Position numbers and translations under genes: made by a program. From Gammaproteobacteria bacterium (GTDB taxonomy: Bacteria; Pseudomonadota; Gammaproteobacteria; Pseudomonadales; Pseudohongiellaceae): a stretch of 64,000 bases of DNA. Below the pieces are notes generated by a model. The model was not told where the DNA came from. It did no database searches and was given only the letters and a program-made list of their open reading frames with translations. The stretch covers positions 310,001 to 374,000 of the forward strand of contig JAHEGE010000001.1 in assembly GCA_024639905.1 (NCBI GenBank), in the 5' to 3' direction. Positions 8,676 to 18,715 of this stretch are shown in pieces (the stretch's first letter is position 1; every line of letters begins with the position of its first letter).

Positions 8676-11600
8676 GTGCGTACTTCCATAACCTGGTTTG
8701 TGAAGAATCCGGTCGCGACGAATCTGTTAATGATGATCTTCCTCGCGGGCGGTTTTATTTCTTATCTCAACCTCAATCAAGAGGAATTCCCCGATATCGA
8801 TTTCGGCATCGTGCAGGTGAGTGTGTCCTACCTAGGCGCAACACCAGACGAGGCGGAATCTGCGATCTGTTTGCGCATCGAAGAGGCCTTAGAAGGCGCT
8901 GAAGACATAGACCGCCTCACAAGCACGGCCCGCGAAGGCGGCTGTGACGCGACGCTCGAGCTCACGAGTGGCGCCGACCTCAACCGCGTGTTGAACGATG
9001 TCAAAGGCAAGATCGATGCGGTAAGCACCTTCCCGATCGAGGCCGAAAAGCCCATCGTCCGCGCATTTAGCTCGAGCGGCAACGTGATGACGCTGGCGCT
9101 AGCTTCCAACACTGACGATGCGGGCCTCAAGCTTATCGCAGAAGAGGTGCGTAACGACATCCTCGACCTGGACGGCATTTCGACGGTGAATATCAACTAT
9201 TTGCGCCCCTTCGAAATTTCGATCGAAGTATCAGAGACTACCCTTCGCCAATATGGTTTAACTCTCGATCAAATTTCTCGGGCCATCGATCGCGCCTCGC
9301 TAGATCTGCCTGGCGGCACGATCCGCACCGCCTCGGGTGAGATTCTCCTGCGCACCAAGGGGCAGGTGTATAGCGGTGACGAGTATCAAGATATCGTCGT
9401 GCAGTCCTACCCCGATGGCACTCAGCTGCGTCTGGGGCAAATTGCCACGGTCAAAGACGGATTCGAAGAGGGCTATCTCGATGCGCGCCTTAACGGGGTC
9501 AATGCGGCAATCATCGACGTTCTCCGTGTCGGGGACGAAGACATCGTGCGGTCGGCGAACCAAGTCAAGGGCTGGATGGCCTCCACCGATTTCAATTTGC
9601 CGGAAGGAATGACTCTTAAAATCATTTCTGATTCTGCGATCTCTACTCAGGATCGCATCGCAACCGTTGCGCAGAATGCCTATACCGGACTGATTTTTGT
9701 CCTTGTCATTCTCGCGCTGTTCCTGCGCTTCAAGCTCGCCGTTTGGGTTGCCGCGGGTATCCCAATTGCGATCGCGGGTGCGCTGTCGTTATTCCCGACG
9801 GTAGGGCTGACGATCAGCTCGCTGACGGTGATGGGATTTATTCTCGTGTTGGGCATTATCGTCGATGACGCGATCGTCGTCGGCGAGCGCATACACGCCT
9901 TCGAGGTTAAAGGTTTTTCACAGGAAGAGGCGGCGATAGAGGGCACCATCGAAGTCTCGGTACCGGTCATCTTCGGCGTACTCACGACCATCGCAGCGTT
10001 CCTCCCCATTCTGCTGTTGGGCGGGCAAATGGGCGCGTTCTTCAACACCATCGGCGGCGTGGTGGTGTTCTGCTTGGTGGCGAGTCTGATCGAGTCGCAA
10101 CTTATTCTGCCGGGCCATATCGCCCATCGCAAAACCTCGGGCTATTTGGGCGATGGCTCGCGCTTCGTCAAATCTTGGCAGGCGTTTCAAGGCAGGATTG
10201 CACAAGGCATGGAACACTTCGCCGAGCATGGCTACCAGCGTGCGCTCAAGAGCGTGCTGAAACACCGCTATGCAGCCTGGGCCACGGCCACAGGGGTGGT
10301 GATGATCACAGCAGCATTGATGCTGAGTGGCAGGGTGGGGCTGCAGTTCTTCCCGTCTATTGAAGGCGACACGGTGTGGGGCACGGTAGTTATGCCAGTA
10401 GGCGTACCCGGCTATATCACCGAAGAGGCCATCGATATTCTGGAAGCGAAAGCCATTGAACTTACCGCCGAACTCGAACGCGAGCTGATTGACATGAAGG
10501 CGAGCGGAGCGGCGCCTGAATCAACCGAACGCGTGGTCGATAGTGTGTTAACCGTTATCGGCGGGCGCGCGCCGCGGGGTGGTCCAGGCTCTCCTGGTAG
10601 GGGTGGGTCTGGCAGTAGCGAGGTCGCTGAAGTGGTGATGTATCTTGCTCCCTTCTTCGATCGCGGCGAGATCAGCTCGGCTGAAATTAGAGACCGCTGG
10701 CGCGAAAAAGTGGGTAGCATTCCCGATGCGCTAGAGCTCACGTTTGTCTCCGACGCCTTCTCGGCGGGGGAAGCGATCAACTACCGCCTCGCCGGTCGCA
10801 ACGAAGACAATCTCAAGCTCGCCGCGGCGGAGCTGCGTGCGGAACTCAGTCGTTACCCGGGCGTGTTCGATGTGTCCGACTCTTTCCGCGCAGGCAAGCA
10901 AGAGGTGCAGATTCAAATATTGGAACGCGGTAAGACCCTCGGCCTGACCCTCAATGACATCGCAACACAGGTGCGGCAAGCGTTCTTCGGCGCCGAATCC
11001 CAACGTATTCAACGCGGCTCCGATGATATTCGTGTCATGGTGCGTTATCCAGAAGACGAGCGGCAGTCGCTGGCTAATTTGGAGGATCTGTTGATCCGCA
11101 CGCCTAATGGCGCAGAAGTGCCGTTCTTGAGCATCGCGGATTTCACCCTCGGTAACAGTTATTCGAGCATTAACCGTCGCGATGGTCGCCGTATTATCAC
11201 CGTGGTTGGTGATATCGATAGAACGCTTGTGATGCCCGACGAGATTCGCCGCGACGTAATACGTAAATTTAAAGCGCAGTGGCAACGCGATCTTGGCGTG
11301 GAGCTCGTAGTGGGCGGCGAGAGTGAGCGGCGGGCCGAGTCCTTCGGCGAGCTATTGTCGACGTTCCCGTTGGCGATGATGGTGATTTTTGCGCTGCTGG
11401 CTATTCCACTGAAGTCCTATTTTCAACCGCTTATCATCATGAGCGTGATTCCTTTCGGTGCTATCGGCGCGATTTTCGGTCACTTCATCATGGGCGCCGA
11501 TCTCGTATTTTTCTCGGTGCTAGGTATTATCGCGCTGAGTGGCGTGGTGGTGAACGCGAGCCTGGTACTTGTGGTGTCGGTTAATCGATTACGCGAAGAA

Positions 11601-11900
11601 GGCATGGGCATGGTCGAGGCGGTATCCACCGCGGGTATGCTGCGTTTCCGACCAATCTTCTTAACCTCGCTGACGACTTTTATCGGCCTCGTGCCGTTGA
11701 TGATAACGGCGAACCCCGCGACCTTCTTCGTGGTGCCGATGGCGATCTCGCTCGCCTGGGGTGTCTTGTTTGCCACTGTGATCACGTTGTTCCTCGTGCC
11801 CTGCCTGTATCTCATCTTGCATGACTTTATGGGACATACGGACAGCGACGAGCAGCGCGCCGCAGCGTATAAGCATCAGCGGCCCGTTATCGAAGGCTAG
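8676..11900 (+). CDS. RND-family efflux permease
   Basis: A 1074-residue inner-membrane resistance-nodulation-division pump with 12 membrane segments and two large periplasmic loops. The first helix (ITWFVKNPVATNLLMMIF) and the TM4 proton-relay motif GIIVDDAIVVGE, with both aspartates, are present. In TM10 the motif is GVVVNASLVLVV, lacking the lysine of AcrB. This points to the HAE-2-like group rather than classic AcrB. The start is a GTG at 8676 preceded by GGAG. A glycine/proline-rich insert (about residues 630-650) interrupts the periplasmic region. It is paired with the adaptor upstream. The substrate cannot be inferred. Confidence 0.88.
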   Translation: MRTSITWFVKNPVATNLLMMIFLAGGFISYLNLNQEEFPDIDFGIVQVSVSYLGATPDEAESAICLRIEEALEGAEDIDRLTSTAREGGCDATLELTSGADLNRVLNDVKGKIDAVSTFPIEAEKPIVRAFSSSGNVMTLALASNTDDAGLKLIAEEVRNDILDLDGISTVNINYLRPFEISIEVSETTLRQYGLTLDQISRAIDRASLDLPGGTIRTASGEILLRTKGQVYSGDEYQDIVVQSYPDGTQLRLGQIATVKDGFEEGYLDARLNGVNAAIIDVLRVGDEDIVRSANQVKGWMASTDFNLPEGMTLKIISDSAISTQDRIATVAQNAYTGLIFVLVILALFLRFKLAVWVAAGIPIAIAGALSLFPTVGLTISSLTVMGFILVLGIIVDDAIVVGERIHAFEVKGFSQEEAAIEGTIEVSVPVIFGVLTTIAAFLPILLLGGQMGAFFNTIGGVVVFCLVASLIESQLILPGHIAHRKTSGYLGDGSRFVKSWQAFQGRIAQGMEHFAEHGYQRALKSVLKHRYAAWATATGVVMITAALMLSGRVGLQFFPSIEGDTVWGTVVMPVGVPGYITEEAIDILEAKAIELTAELERELIDMKASGAAPESTERVVDSVLTVIGGRAPRGGPGSPGRGGSGSSEVAEVVMYLAPFFDRGEISSAEIRDRWREKVGSIPDALELTFVSDAFSAGEAINYRLAGRNEDNLKLAAAELRAELSRYPGVFDVSDSFRAGKQEVQIQILERGKTLGLTLNDIATQVRQAFFGAESQRIQRGSDDIRVMVRYPEDERQSLANLEDLLIRTPNGAEVPFLSIADFTLGNSYSSINRRDGRRIITVVGDIDRTLVMPDEIRRDVIRKFKAQWQRDLGVELVVGGESERRAESFGELLSTFPLAMMVIFALLAIPLKSYFQPLIIMSVIPFGAIGAIFGHFIMGADLVFFSVLGIIALSGVVVNASLVLVVSVNRLREEGMGMVEAVSTAGMLRFRPIFLTSLTTFIGLVPLMITANPATFFVVPMAISLAWGVLFATVITLFLVPCLYLILHDFMGHTDSDEQRAAAYKHQRPVIEG

Positions 11901-12001
11901 AAATGGGCGGTCTCGGGCGTTGCATCGCAGCGCCCAGAGAGGCTAGTCTTAGGGCGTGTGCCTACTAATCAAACTCTCATCACATCCTACGGAATCTCGC
12001 C

Positions 12002-13336
12002 ATGACCCGTTTTCGCTCGGCGCGTGTTGCCGCCAAAACAGCCTTAACTCTCTCTCTTGCAGGTGCGCTAACTATGAGCTCTCTCGCTAGCTTCGCGCAG
12101 ACGAATCGCATTGACATTATTCGACCCGATGCGCCGAGCCTCGCTGCCTTCGGTGACTATGACATTGGCGTCAGGACCTTAACGCTTACTGACTCTGGGC
12201 GCATCGATGTGCTCAATACTCAGCGCGGTGGCGAGACGCCGACCTATGACCGTAATCTGACGGTTGAGGTATGGTATCCCGCGGAACTCAATGGGCAGTC
12301 GCGCGGTGGTGAGTATCAGGCTATTACCCGCAACCCAGCCATCATAGCTACTCTGCAGGGGCAGGCGGTACGTGATGCCGCGCCAGCCACAGCCGATGCT
12401 GCGTTTCCTCTTGTGGTTATTTCCCACGGCTATCCCGGCAATCGCTATCTGATGAGCCACCTCGGTGAAAACCTCGCCAGCAAGGGGTATGTCACCGTGT
12501 CGATAGACCACACCGACAGCACCTACGACGACGCACAGGCGTTCCCCAGCACGCTCTACAACAGGCCGCTAGACCAGCGTTTTGTCATCGAAAGCATGGC
12601 GCAGATGGCGGCGGACGAGTCGAGCTTTCTTGCCGGTATGTTAGATGCGGATAACACCGGCGTCGTCGGCTACTCGATGGGCGGCTACGGTTTGGTCAAC
12701 AATCTAGGCGGCGGTTACAGCGATGAGATCGTGGGTTCTTTCATGGCGCCACCGAACGAGTTGCTTGGTCAACACGCGACGGGGAATCCTGACTATCGCG
12801 CTAATTTGGATCCACGCATCAAGGCAGGCTTTGCCGTCGCGCCGTGGGGTATGGAGCGCGGCTTCTGGCGTGAGCAAGACCTCGCCGGTATCGAGGTGCC
12901 GACGTTCTACTTGGCGGGCGACAACGACACTGTCGCAGGTTATGAGAACGGCGTGCGCGCCATTTACGAGGCGGCGGTTAACAGCGATCGTTATCTGCTC
13001 ACCTATAAGAATGCGGGCCACAACGCCGGTGCGCCTTATCCGGTGCCACACGAGATTATCGACAGCGAAACGGGCGAGGGCGCGAGCCACTATACCGATC
13101 CGGTGTGGGACAACGTGCGCATGAACAATATCATGGACCACTTTGTGACAGCGTATTTCGATTATCACTTGAAAGGTGATGAGACGATGCTTGATTACCT
13201 CAACGTGGTACCAGACGGCGCCGACGCCGTGTATTCGATGTCCAACGGCAACCCGGCGGCTGACCATACCTATTGGCCTGGCTTCGAAGACGGCTCTGCT
13301 GTCGGTCTTAAACTCGAGAAGCTCGACGCCAAATAG
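12002..13336 (+). CDS. Secreted alpha/beta hydrolase (dienelactone/PAF-acetylhydrolase-like)
   Basis: A 444-residue protein with a signal peptide ending near ASFAQ (residues 1-33). The alpha/beta hydrolase features are in order: the oxyanion loop HGYPGNRY, the nucleophile elbow GYSMGGYG, an acid in LAGDNDTVAG, and the catalytic His in NAGHNAGAP. The arrangement resembles platelet-activating-factor acetylhydrolase and dienelactone-hydrolase-like enzymes found in periplasms of marine bacteria. It would act on an ester or lactone outside the cytoplasm. It ends 7 bp before the convergent tamB gene and has its own upstream region of 101 bp. Confidence 0.8.
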   Translation: MTRFRSARVAAKTALTLSLAGALTMSSLASFAQTNRIDIIRPDAPSLAAFGDYDIGVRTLTLTDSGRIDVLNTQRGGETPTYDRNLTVEVWYPAELNGQSRGGEYQAITRNPAIIATLQGQAVRDAAPATADAAFPLVVISHGYPGNRYLMSHLGENLASKGYVTVSIDHTDSTYDDAQAFPSTLYNRPLDQRFVIESMAQMAADESSFLAGMLDADNTGVVGYSMGGYGLVNNLGGGYSDEIVGSFMAPPNELLGQHATGNPDYRANLDPRIKAGFAVAPWGMERGFWREQDLAGIEVPTFYLAGDNDTVAGYENGVRAIYEAAVNSDRYLLTYKNAGHNAGAPYPVPHEIIDSETGEGASHYTDPVWDNVRMNNIMDHFVTAYFDYHLKGDETMLDYLNVVPDGADAVYSMSNGNPAADHTYWPGFEDGSAVGLKLEKLDAK

Positions 13337-13343
13337 CGCGAGC

Positions 13344-16300
13344 TTATTTCTCCACCGCGTAGACGACATCCACACTTTGCTGCGCGCCTGACTCGGCTTT
13401 GAGTTTTAGGCGCTCGGTGAGTGTGTAGTCCATGCTCACCTTTGAGCGGCTGTCGAAAAGGCCGACTCCATAGCGCGCGAAGAGTTTGGGCGTTAGGTAT
13501 TTGCCCACCGTCAGCACGCTGTTGTCTAGCCCATCTTCCGTCTCCAGACTCAACTCATCTAGCCCAAGTCCGCTGCGAATCTGATTTGTCAGCGCTTGGT
13601 TGCGCTCGAGTCCCAGTGACGCGAGCGTGCCGAGCATGGCGCCCTGGTCGCGCTGGCCTATTGCCGCAAACGGCCGCCCCGTGGCGAGCATGGCAACGAT
13701 GTCAGTCTCGCTCAAATTTGGCGATGAAAATAGTGTGCTGTTGATGCTCTTGAGGGTGCCACTCATCTGCACGCCGACCGTTTGCGACTCAATTTCACGG
13801 ACAGCACGAACGTCGATGCCGGGATTGTCGATCGCACCGAGGAAGCTAAACCTGCCTTGTTGAATGGCAAGTTTCTGACCGTAGAGTTCGTAATTTCCGT
13901 CTGTGAGCCCAAGCTCCCCATACGCGCGCAAGCTGCGACCATTGGTCTCGCGCAATGTAAGTTCACCTTCGAGGCCGGTGTTAATTCCAAAGCCCTCGAG
14001 ATGCGCAGCATCACCGAGCTCGATGACAAGCTCGCCACCGCTACCGGCCGCGCTGAACGCGTCGAGTAGGCTGTACTGTTCTGATACGAGGCTCGCGGTG
14101 TCGTCTCCTACGATTACGGCATCGCCGGAGACATCGATGGCGCCTGCGGGAAGAGAAGAGGGTGTGAGCTCGAGGGTGGGTAGGAGCACGCTGCCAGAGT
14201 AGGTCAGTTGTCTTTCTGCGCTGGTTACCAAGAGGGTAGGCGATACGCTGACTTTCGCCTGGTCGGTGTCGTAGATGAGGAAATCGTTGCCTGTTAGCGT
14301 GGCTTCGAAGCGAGGCGCAGTTTCGCTGCGCTCTAGGGCTTCGGGGCTAAGCAGCGCGAAGAGGCCTTCCGCGTTGAGTGCCGCATCGAGCCTGCCGTTA
14401 CCAGACTGCGCATTCGCGGTAAGCGCGAGAGCGCCGTCCTCGTCGACTCTCAGCGAGGCGTTTATCTCGTTTAGCGTGATGCCAACGAGTGAGGCCGTGG
14501 CCGTGGCATTGCTCAGTTCGGCGTTGCCGCTAAAAGTCGGCGCAGTGAGTGTGCCTCCTAGGTCGAGCTGCGTGGAGAAGGCGCCTGCCATTGTGTCTAA
14601 CTGTGGCACGAGGGCGGAGCCCCATTCGAGCGTCAACGCGCGTGCCGTGATCGAGCCGCCAAGCTCACCATCGCCTGTGAGTTCTATTCTGGCGTCCATA
14701 TCCGCGATCGCTTCTTCCTGCGCGTCTTCGCCTGCTTGGCGGCCTACTCGCCAGGCGCTGTCGAGGCGCCAGTCGCCTGTGTCTAATGTGGCTGCGAGAC
14801 TTGCCTCGCGCACAGAGAACGTGTCTGAGTCGGGGCTGAGGCGGAAATAGGTGTCGCGTAACGCGGCCTCGAAGTCGATTCTCGGTGATCCGTCTTGCGG
14901 CAGGTGGGCGCGTGCGGAGCCGTCCAATTTCCCGACAAAAGAGTCGGCTTCGAGTCCCGCTGATAAAGCTGCGACTTCTGGGATTCTTACGAGTGTCTCC
15001 CAGGTCAGATCATTTATCGCAAGCGAGGCATCGAGTGCGTTGCTCGATGCAGTGAGATCGAGACACGCGCGCGCGGTATCTAATCGCCAACAGCTGTTGT
15101 TCAGGCTGCGCTCGGCTGATTGGATGACCAGCGGCGCCGCAGTTTCCTGAACGAGGACAAGATCGGCAGGCTCATAACTTATGCGCGCCGTGGTGAGGCT
15201 GCCATTCCATTCAGATAGCAGACTGCTGCCGGCAGGTTGCAGTAGCGAGTTTGCAGCCTGTGTGAAGTCTTCAGCAACAAAGCCTCCGTTGAAGGTAGCC
15301 TCGGCTTGAGCTATCGGCGATAGGACAACAATTGAGGCCACGTGTGAGCCGAGCGTCCCCTCAGCTTTGCCGCTGATGTCGATTGGTCCCAGCTCGGCGT
15401 TTGGTAGCGTGACATCGAGCGCAGTGAAAGTCGCAGCGATTTGGTCGGTGTCTTGTGTGGGCTCCAGTATGAGGTCGACTGCCAGTGCGTCTAAGCCATA
15501 ACCTGCATAGCCAAGCCCGGCTGCGCTCACGCTCACATTCGCCGTTGGCGCGTGTGCGTTGCCGGCGACGCTGCCGCGCGCGCTCAGCTCCCCGCGCGCA
15601 CCAGTGAGGAATTCACTCCAGTCGCTGACTTCGAGATCGAAGTTGAGCTGTAACGCCTCACCGCTGCGTCCACTCAGTGTCAGCCGATTGTCTGCTGTCG
15701 CGAGTTGGAGATCTTGCAGGGTGATCTCGCCGTCCGAAAAGTGGCCGATTGCGCTGGCATTAAGGGGTGTGGCTTCGATCAGCGTCGTGAGTTCATCGAC
15801 CGAGAACGATGTCACCTCACCCGAAGTAACTCCTCCTCGTAAGCGTAAATTGGTGAGCGAGAAGGGGGAAAGCTCAGGCACGAATGCGTCAGGATCAGAG
15901 ACAGTCAATGCATAGGAGGCGCGCAGAGTATCAAGGTCGAAGCGCAGCGAGCCAGCAAGCTCGGAGGGCTCGCGGTTCGCAGCGTCTGGCGCCGAGGTTA
16001 GGGCGAGCTCGAGGACAAGCTCCTGCGCATTGCCGCGCGTGGCAAGGGTGCTCGGTCCTAAGCCGAGCGGCTGTCCTGCTCGGCTGATGGTCAGGCTGTC
16101 GAGGCCATGGACAAAGGCGTAGTCGAGCGGGGCCAAGGCGACAGTGCCTGTGCTGTGCAAGCGCAGCGGCGAGAGCAGGTCGTGGGTGACAGCAAGTTCG
16201 CTGAAACCCCCGCTGATCGTTGCGCTGCCTTGGAGCACTGCCTCAGTCGATGCAGGACCGAGGCTGGCGCGCAGTGGTTCTAAAGCGGCCAAATTTTCTG

Positions 16301-16820
16301 CGCGCCAGTCGATTGTCAGTGTAATGGGCGCGACTGCCGCAGCATCCTGCTTGGAGGGTTCGGCGGCGAGAAAGCGGTTCAGGGCTACGATATCTAATGC
16401 GCCGGTGAGTGAGGCGACGACGAAGCCTTCTGAGTCTGTTGCAGGCTCAGGGATAGAGACAGTCGCTTCAAGCAGGCGCACAGAAAGAGTGCCTTTGAGA
16501 ATTTGTGCGAGTCCCAACTCAAGGTTGATGTCGCTCAGGACGAGTCGGCTGTCACCGTAGTCGCCGGTGAAGCCTTTGGCCCGCACGCCGTGCAGGAGGG
16601 TACCGCTTACCTGAGAAGCTGCAAGGCTAAGGCGCGGAGAACCCGGGCTTGCCTCGCTCTGTGCACGAGATAATGCGGTGGCAACAATCCAGCGAGTCCC
16701 TACTTCGGTGGCTAACAGAAACCACGCGCTTAGGAATACAGACAGGAGTAAGCCGCCGAGAAGCGCTGCGCTCCTTTTTATCAGGCGTAACTTATTGCTT
16801 CGAATCTCCTTCGCGCTCAT
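13344..16820 (-). CDS. tamB: Translocation and assembly module subunit TamB
   Basis: A 1158-residue protein with one N-terminal membrane anchor (about residues 15-40) and a long beta-rich periplasmic body of the AsmA/TamB type. It ends in the conserved TamB domain: LTDGNYELYGQKLAIQQGRF, NPGIDVRAVREI and an IVAMLATGRPF segment. TamB spans the periplasm and works with TamA in the outer membrane in lipid transport and barrel protein assembly. Its start overlaps the tamA stop (ATGA, 16817-16820), as in other Gram-negative tamAB operons. Several long open frames on the opposite strand are shadows of this gene. Confidence 0.92.
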   Translation of the reverse strand: MSAKEIRSNKLRLIKRSAALLGGLLLSVFLSAWFLLATEVGTRWIVATALSRAQSEASPGSPRLSLAASQVSGTLLHGVRAKGFTGDYGDSRLVLSDINLELGLAQILKGTLSVRLLEATVSIPEPATDSEGFVVASLTGALDIVALNRFLAAEPSKQDAAAVAPITLTIDWRAENLAALEPLRASLGPASTEAVLQGSATISGGFSELAVTHDLLSPLRLHSTGTVALAPLDYAFVHGLDSLTISRAGQPLGLGPSTLATRGNAQELVLELALTSAPDAANREPSELAGSLRFDLDTLRASYALTVSDPDAFVPELSPFSLTNLRLRGGVTSGEVTSFSVDELTTLIEATPLNASAIGHFSDGEITLQDLQLATADNRLTLSGRSGEALQLNFDLEVSDWSEFLTGARGELSARGSVAGNAHAPTANVSVSAAGLGYAGYGLDALAVDLILEPTQDTDQIAATFTALDVTLPNAELGPIDISGKAEGTLGSHVASIVVLSPIAQAEATFNGGFVAEDFTQAANSLLQPAGSSLLSEWNGSLTTARISYEPADLVLVQETAAPLVIQSAERSLNNSCWRLDTARACLDLTASSNALDASLAINDLTWETLVRIPEVAALSAGLEADSFVGKLDGSARAHLPQDGSPRIDFEAALRDTYFRLSPDSDTFSVREASLAATLDTGDWRLDSAWRVGRQAGEDAQEEAIADMDARIELTGDGELGGSITARALTLEWGSALVPQLDTMAGAFSTQLDLGGTLTAPTFSGNAELSNATATASLVGITLNEINASLRVDEDGALALTANAQSGNGRLDAALNAEGLFALLSPEALERSETAPRFEATLTGNDFLIYDTDQAKVSVSPTLLVTSAERQLTYSGSVLLPTLELTPSSLPAGAIDVSGDAVIVGDDTASLVSEQYSLLDAFSAAGSGGELVIELGDAAHLEGFGINTGLEGELTLRETNGRSLRAYGELGLTDGNYELYGQKLAIQQGRFSFLGAIDNPGIDVRAVREIESQTVGVQMSGTLKSINSTLFSSPNLSETDIVAMLATGRPFAAIGQRDQGAMLGTLASLGLERNQALTNQIRSGLGLDELSLETEDGLDNSVLTVGKYLTPKLFARYGVGLFDSRSKVSMDYTLTERLKLKAESGAQQSVDVVYAVEK

Positions 16821-18649
16821 AGGTCGGGCCCCATGGTGAGGTGGAAGCGGAAACTTTCATCGCTATCGAAGGGGTGGGCGAAGTCGAGGCGCACGGGGCC
16901 TATCGGTGAGACCCAGCGAAAGCCGAGCCCTGCGCTGCGGCTAAGGCTCAGCGCATCGAAGGCATCGAAGGCGCTGCCGGCGTCGACAAACGCAGCGAGG
17001 CGCCACTTATCACTGACGGGGAAGTCGACCTCGAGCGAAGCGACCGTGAGGTGTTTGCCGCCAACGATGAGTGCGTCTGCAGTTGCGGTGCCGAGAGACT
17101 TGTAGTCATAGCCGCGAACGCTCTGGTCGCCGCCGGTGAAGTATTGTATCGAGGTAGGAAGCTCACCGATATCGCTGACCAGCGTGGTGCCCAATTCAAA
17201 ACGGCTCAATAAACGCGCTCGTCCAAGCGGGGCAATCCATTTTCCGCTGAGGTTGAGTTGCAGGAACGACTCACTCGCAAGCAGTGTTTTTTCTGCGCCG
17301 CGAATTTGCGCGAAGAGATGCCAGCCGCGACTGGGGAGCAACGCGTCGTCTGCCTGGGTTTTGGTTAGGCTTAAGCCCGGAATGAGCAGGTCTGAGGTTT
17401 CCGTGTTGCCATTGAGAGTGAATTCGTCGTGGCGGAAATTGGCAAAGAAACTCTGTCGCCATTGCGAGCGATTAACGAAGGTGTAAGCGACGCTGCTGCG
17501 AAAAGATAAGCTGTCGTAGGTTGCCGTATTCTCTTGCAGGACGCCCATCGAGACTCTGAGATTCTCTGTCGTTGGGTTCGCCAGCGGAATAGTGTAATCG
17601 GCATCTAAAGACTGCTGTACTTGAGAGAGCAGGGCGTTAGCGTCGAAGCGATGGCCGCTCGGATTACGGAAGCGGTCTTCGTAGTTTGCGCTTAAACGCG
17701 GGCCGCTGTCGGTGGTGAGTCCCGCGCCATATTCGTAAATGCGGCGCGGTCGCGGAGTCAGTGTGACGTTAATTGGCACAGTAAAGTCCTGCGCCGAATC
17801 GATCTGTGGCGAGACACTTACGCCGGCGAAATACTGAGAGTCGTTCAGCGCTCGCCGCAATTCTAGCAGTCGATTGGGTGAATAGAAATCGCCTTCCTCG
17901 AAGCCTTGAAATTGCTGGACGAAGCCCTGTGAAAGCGGGCCGCCGGTATCGAACTGAGTGCTCCCGAAGCGGTAGCGCTCGCCGGGGTCAAGCGCGAGGG
18001 TCGCACTTGCGCTGTGTAGGCTCGGATCGATCGCGAGAATCGACTCAACGAAGCGCGCGTCGAGGAAACCTAGCTCTAGGGCTCGAGAGAGTAACAGTGC
18101 CTTGCTCGATTCGTAGTTGGCGTGATTGAGCTGGGTCTGCGCCACGAGTGGCAGTGTGGCAAGCGTCGGCCCGAAGAGTTCTGGCTGCGCCAATATCGAC
18201 ACCTCGACTGACTCGACCAGGGTGGCGATTCCCGGCTCTATTTGCAGCGTGAGGGTCCAGCAGTCATCGGTATTGCTAGGCTCGTCCGCCGCGGAGAGAG
18301 AGTATTCGGTGAGCGTCTGATAATAACCGAGCGCTTGAGCCGCATCGCGGACCGATGCGTCGAGCGCCGCACGCTGAGCGCGCAGGCTGCGTGCGAGTTG
18401 CGGCTCGCCGGCATCGCATTGGAGCGAGGGTAGGCGAACATGCGCCGCGACGTTGGCGTTCAGCTCGCCACTAGGCGACAAGACTTGGAGGTCCGGTGTC
18501 TGTGCTCGCGCGCGTGGTAAACAAGCCCAAGCCAGGATGGTGAGCAGCAGGAGAATTGGCGCGCCGATGCGTCGACTCCAAGGCGCTAAGGCGTAAACAC
18601 GGTAACGTGAGTAAGGGGGTTTTGTCGCGGAGGCGCTGGGTGTTTTCAT
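16817..18649 (-). CDS. tamA: Outer-membrane assembly factor TamA
   Basis: An Omp85-family outer-membrane protein, 610 residues from the ATG at 18647-18649. A GTG 18 bases upstream is the alternative start. It has a hydrophobic export segment (IGAPILLLLTILAWACL), POTRA repeats (about residues 50-260) and a C-terminal 16-strand barrel. The barrel holds the family's GGDQSVRGYDYKSLG segment and a late RLDFAHPF strand. Its partner tamB overlaps its 3' end. The length is close to the usual TamA size of about 580 residues. Confidence 0.92.
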   Translation of the reverse strand: MKTPSASATKPPYSRYRVYALAPWSRRIGAPILLLLTILAWACLPRARAQTPDLQVLSPSGELNANVAAHVRLPSLQCDAGEPQLARSLRAQRAALDASVRDAAQALGYYQTLTEYSLSAADEPSNTDDCWTLTLQIEPGIATLVESVEVSILAQPELFGPTLATLPLVAQTQLNHANYESSKALLLSRALELGFLDARFVESILAIDPSLHSASATLALDPGERYRFGSTQFDTGGPLSQGFVQQFQGFEEGDFYSPNRLLELRRALNDSQYFAGVSVSPQIDSAQDFTVPINVTLTPRPRRIYEYGAGLTTDSGPRLSANYEDRFRNPSGHRFDANALLSQVQQSLDADYTIPLANPTTENLRVSMGVLQENTATYDSLSFRSSVAYTFVNRSQWRQSFFANFRHDEFTLNGNTETSDLLIPGLSLTKTQADDALLPSRGWHLFAQIRGAEKTLLASESFLQLNLSGKWIAPLGRARLLSRFELGTTLVSDIGELPTSIQYFTGGDQSVRGYDYKSLGTATADALIVGGKHLTVASLEVDFPVSDKWRLAAFVDAGSAFDAFDALSLSRSAGLGFRWVSPIGPVRLDFAHPFDSDESFRFHLTMGPDL

Positions 18650-18715
18650 TGAAGCTAAATGATACACCCGTCGTCGCCGGTCGGCGAGGTTAATGCGCTG
18701 TGGCGCGTGAGGTTA

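Noticed and set aside
14275..16560. Several long plus-strand open frames opposite tamB
   Set aside because: They lie entirely within tamB, are Ser/Ala/Arg-rich and have no recognisable domain.
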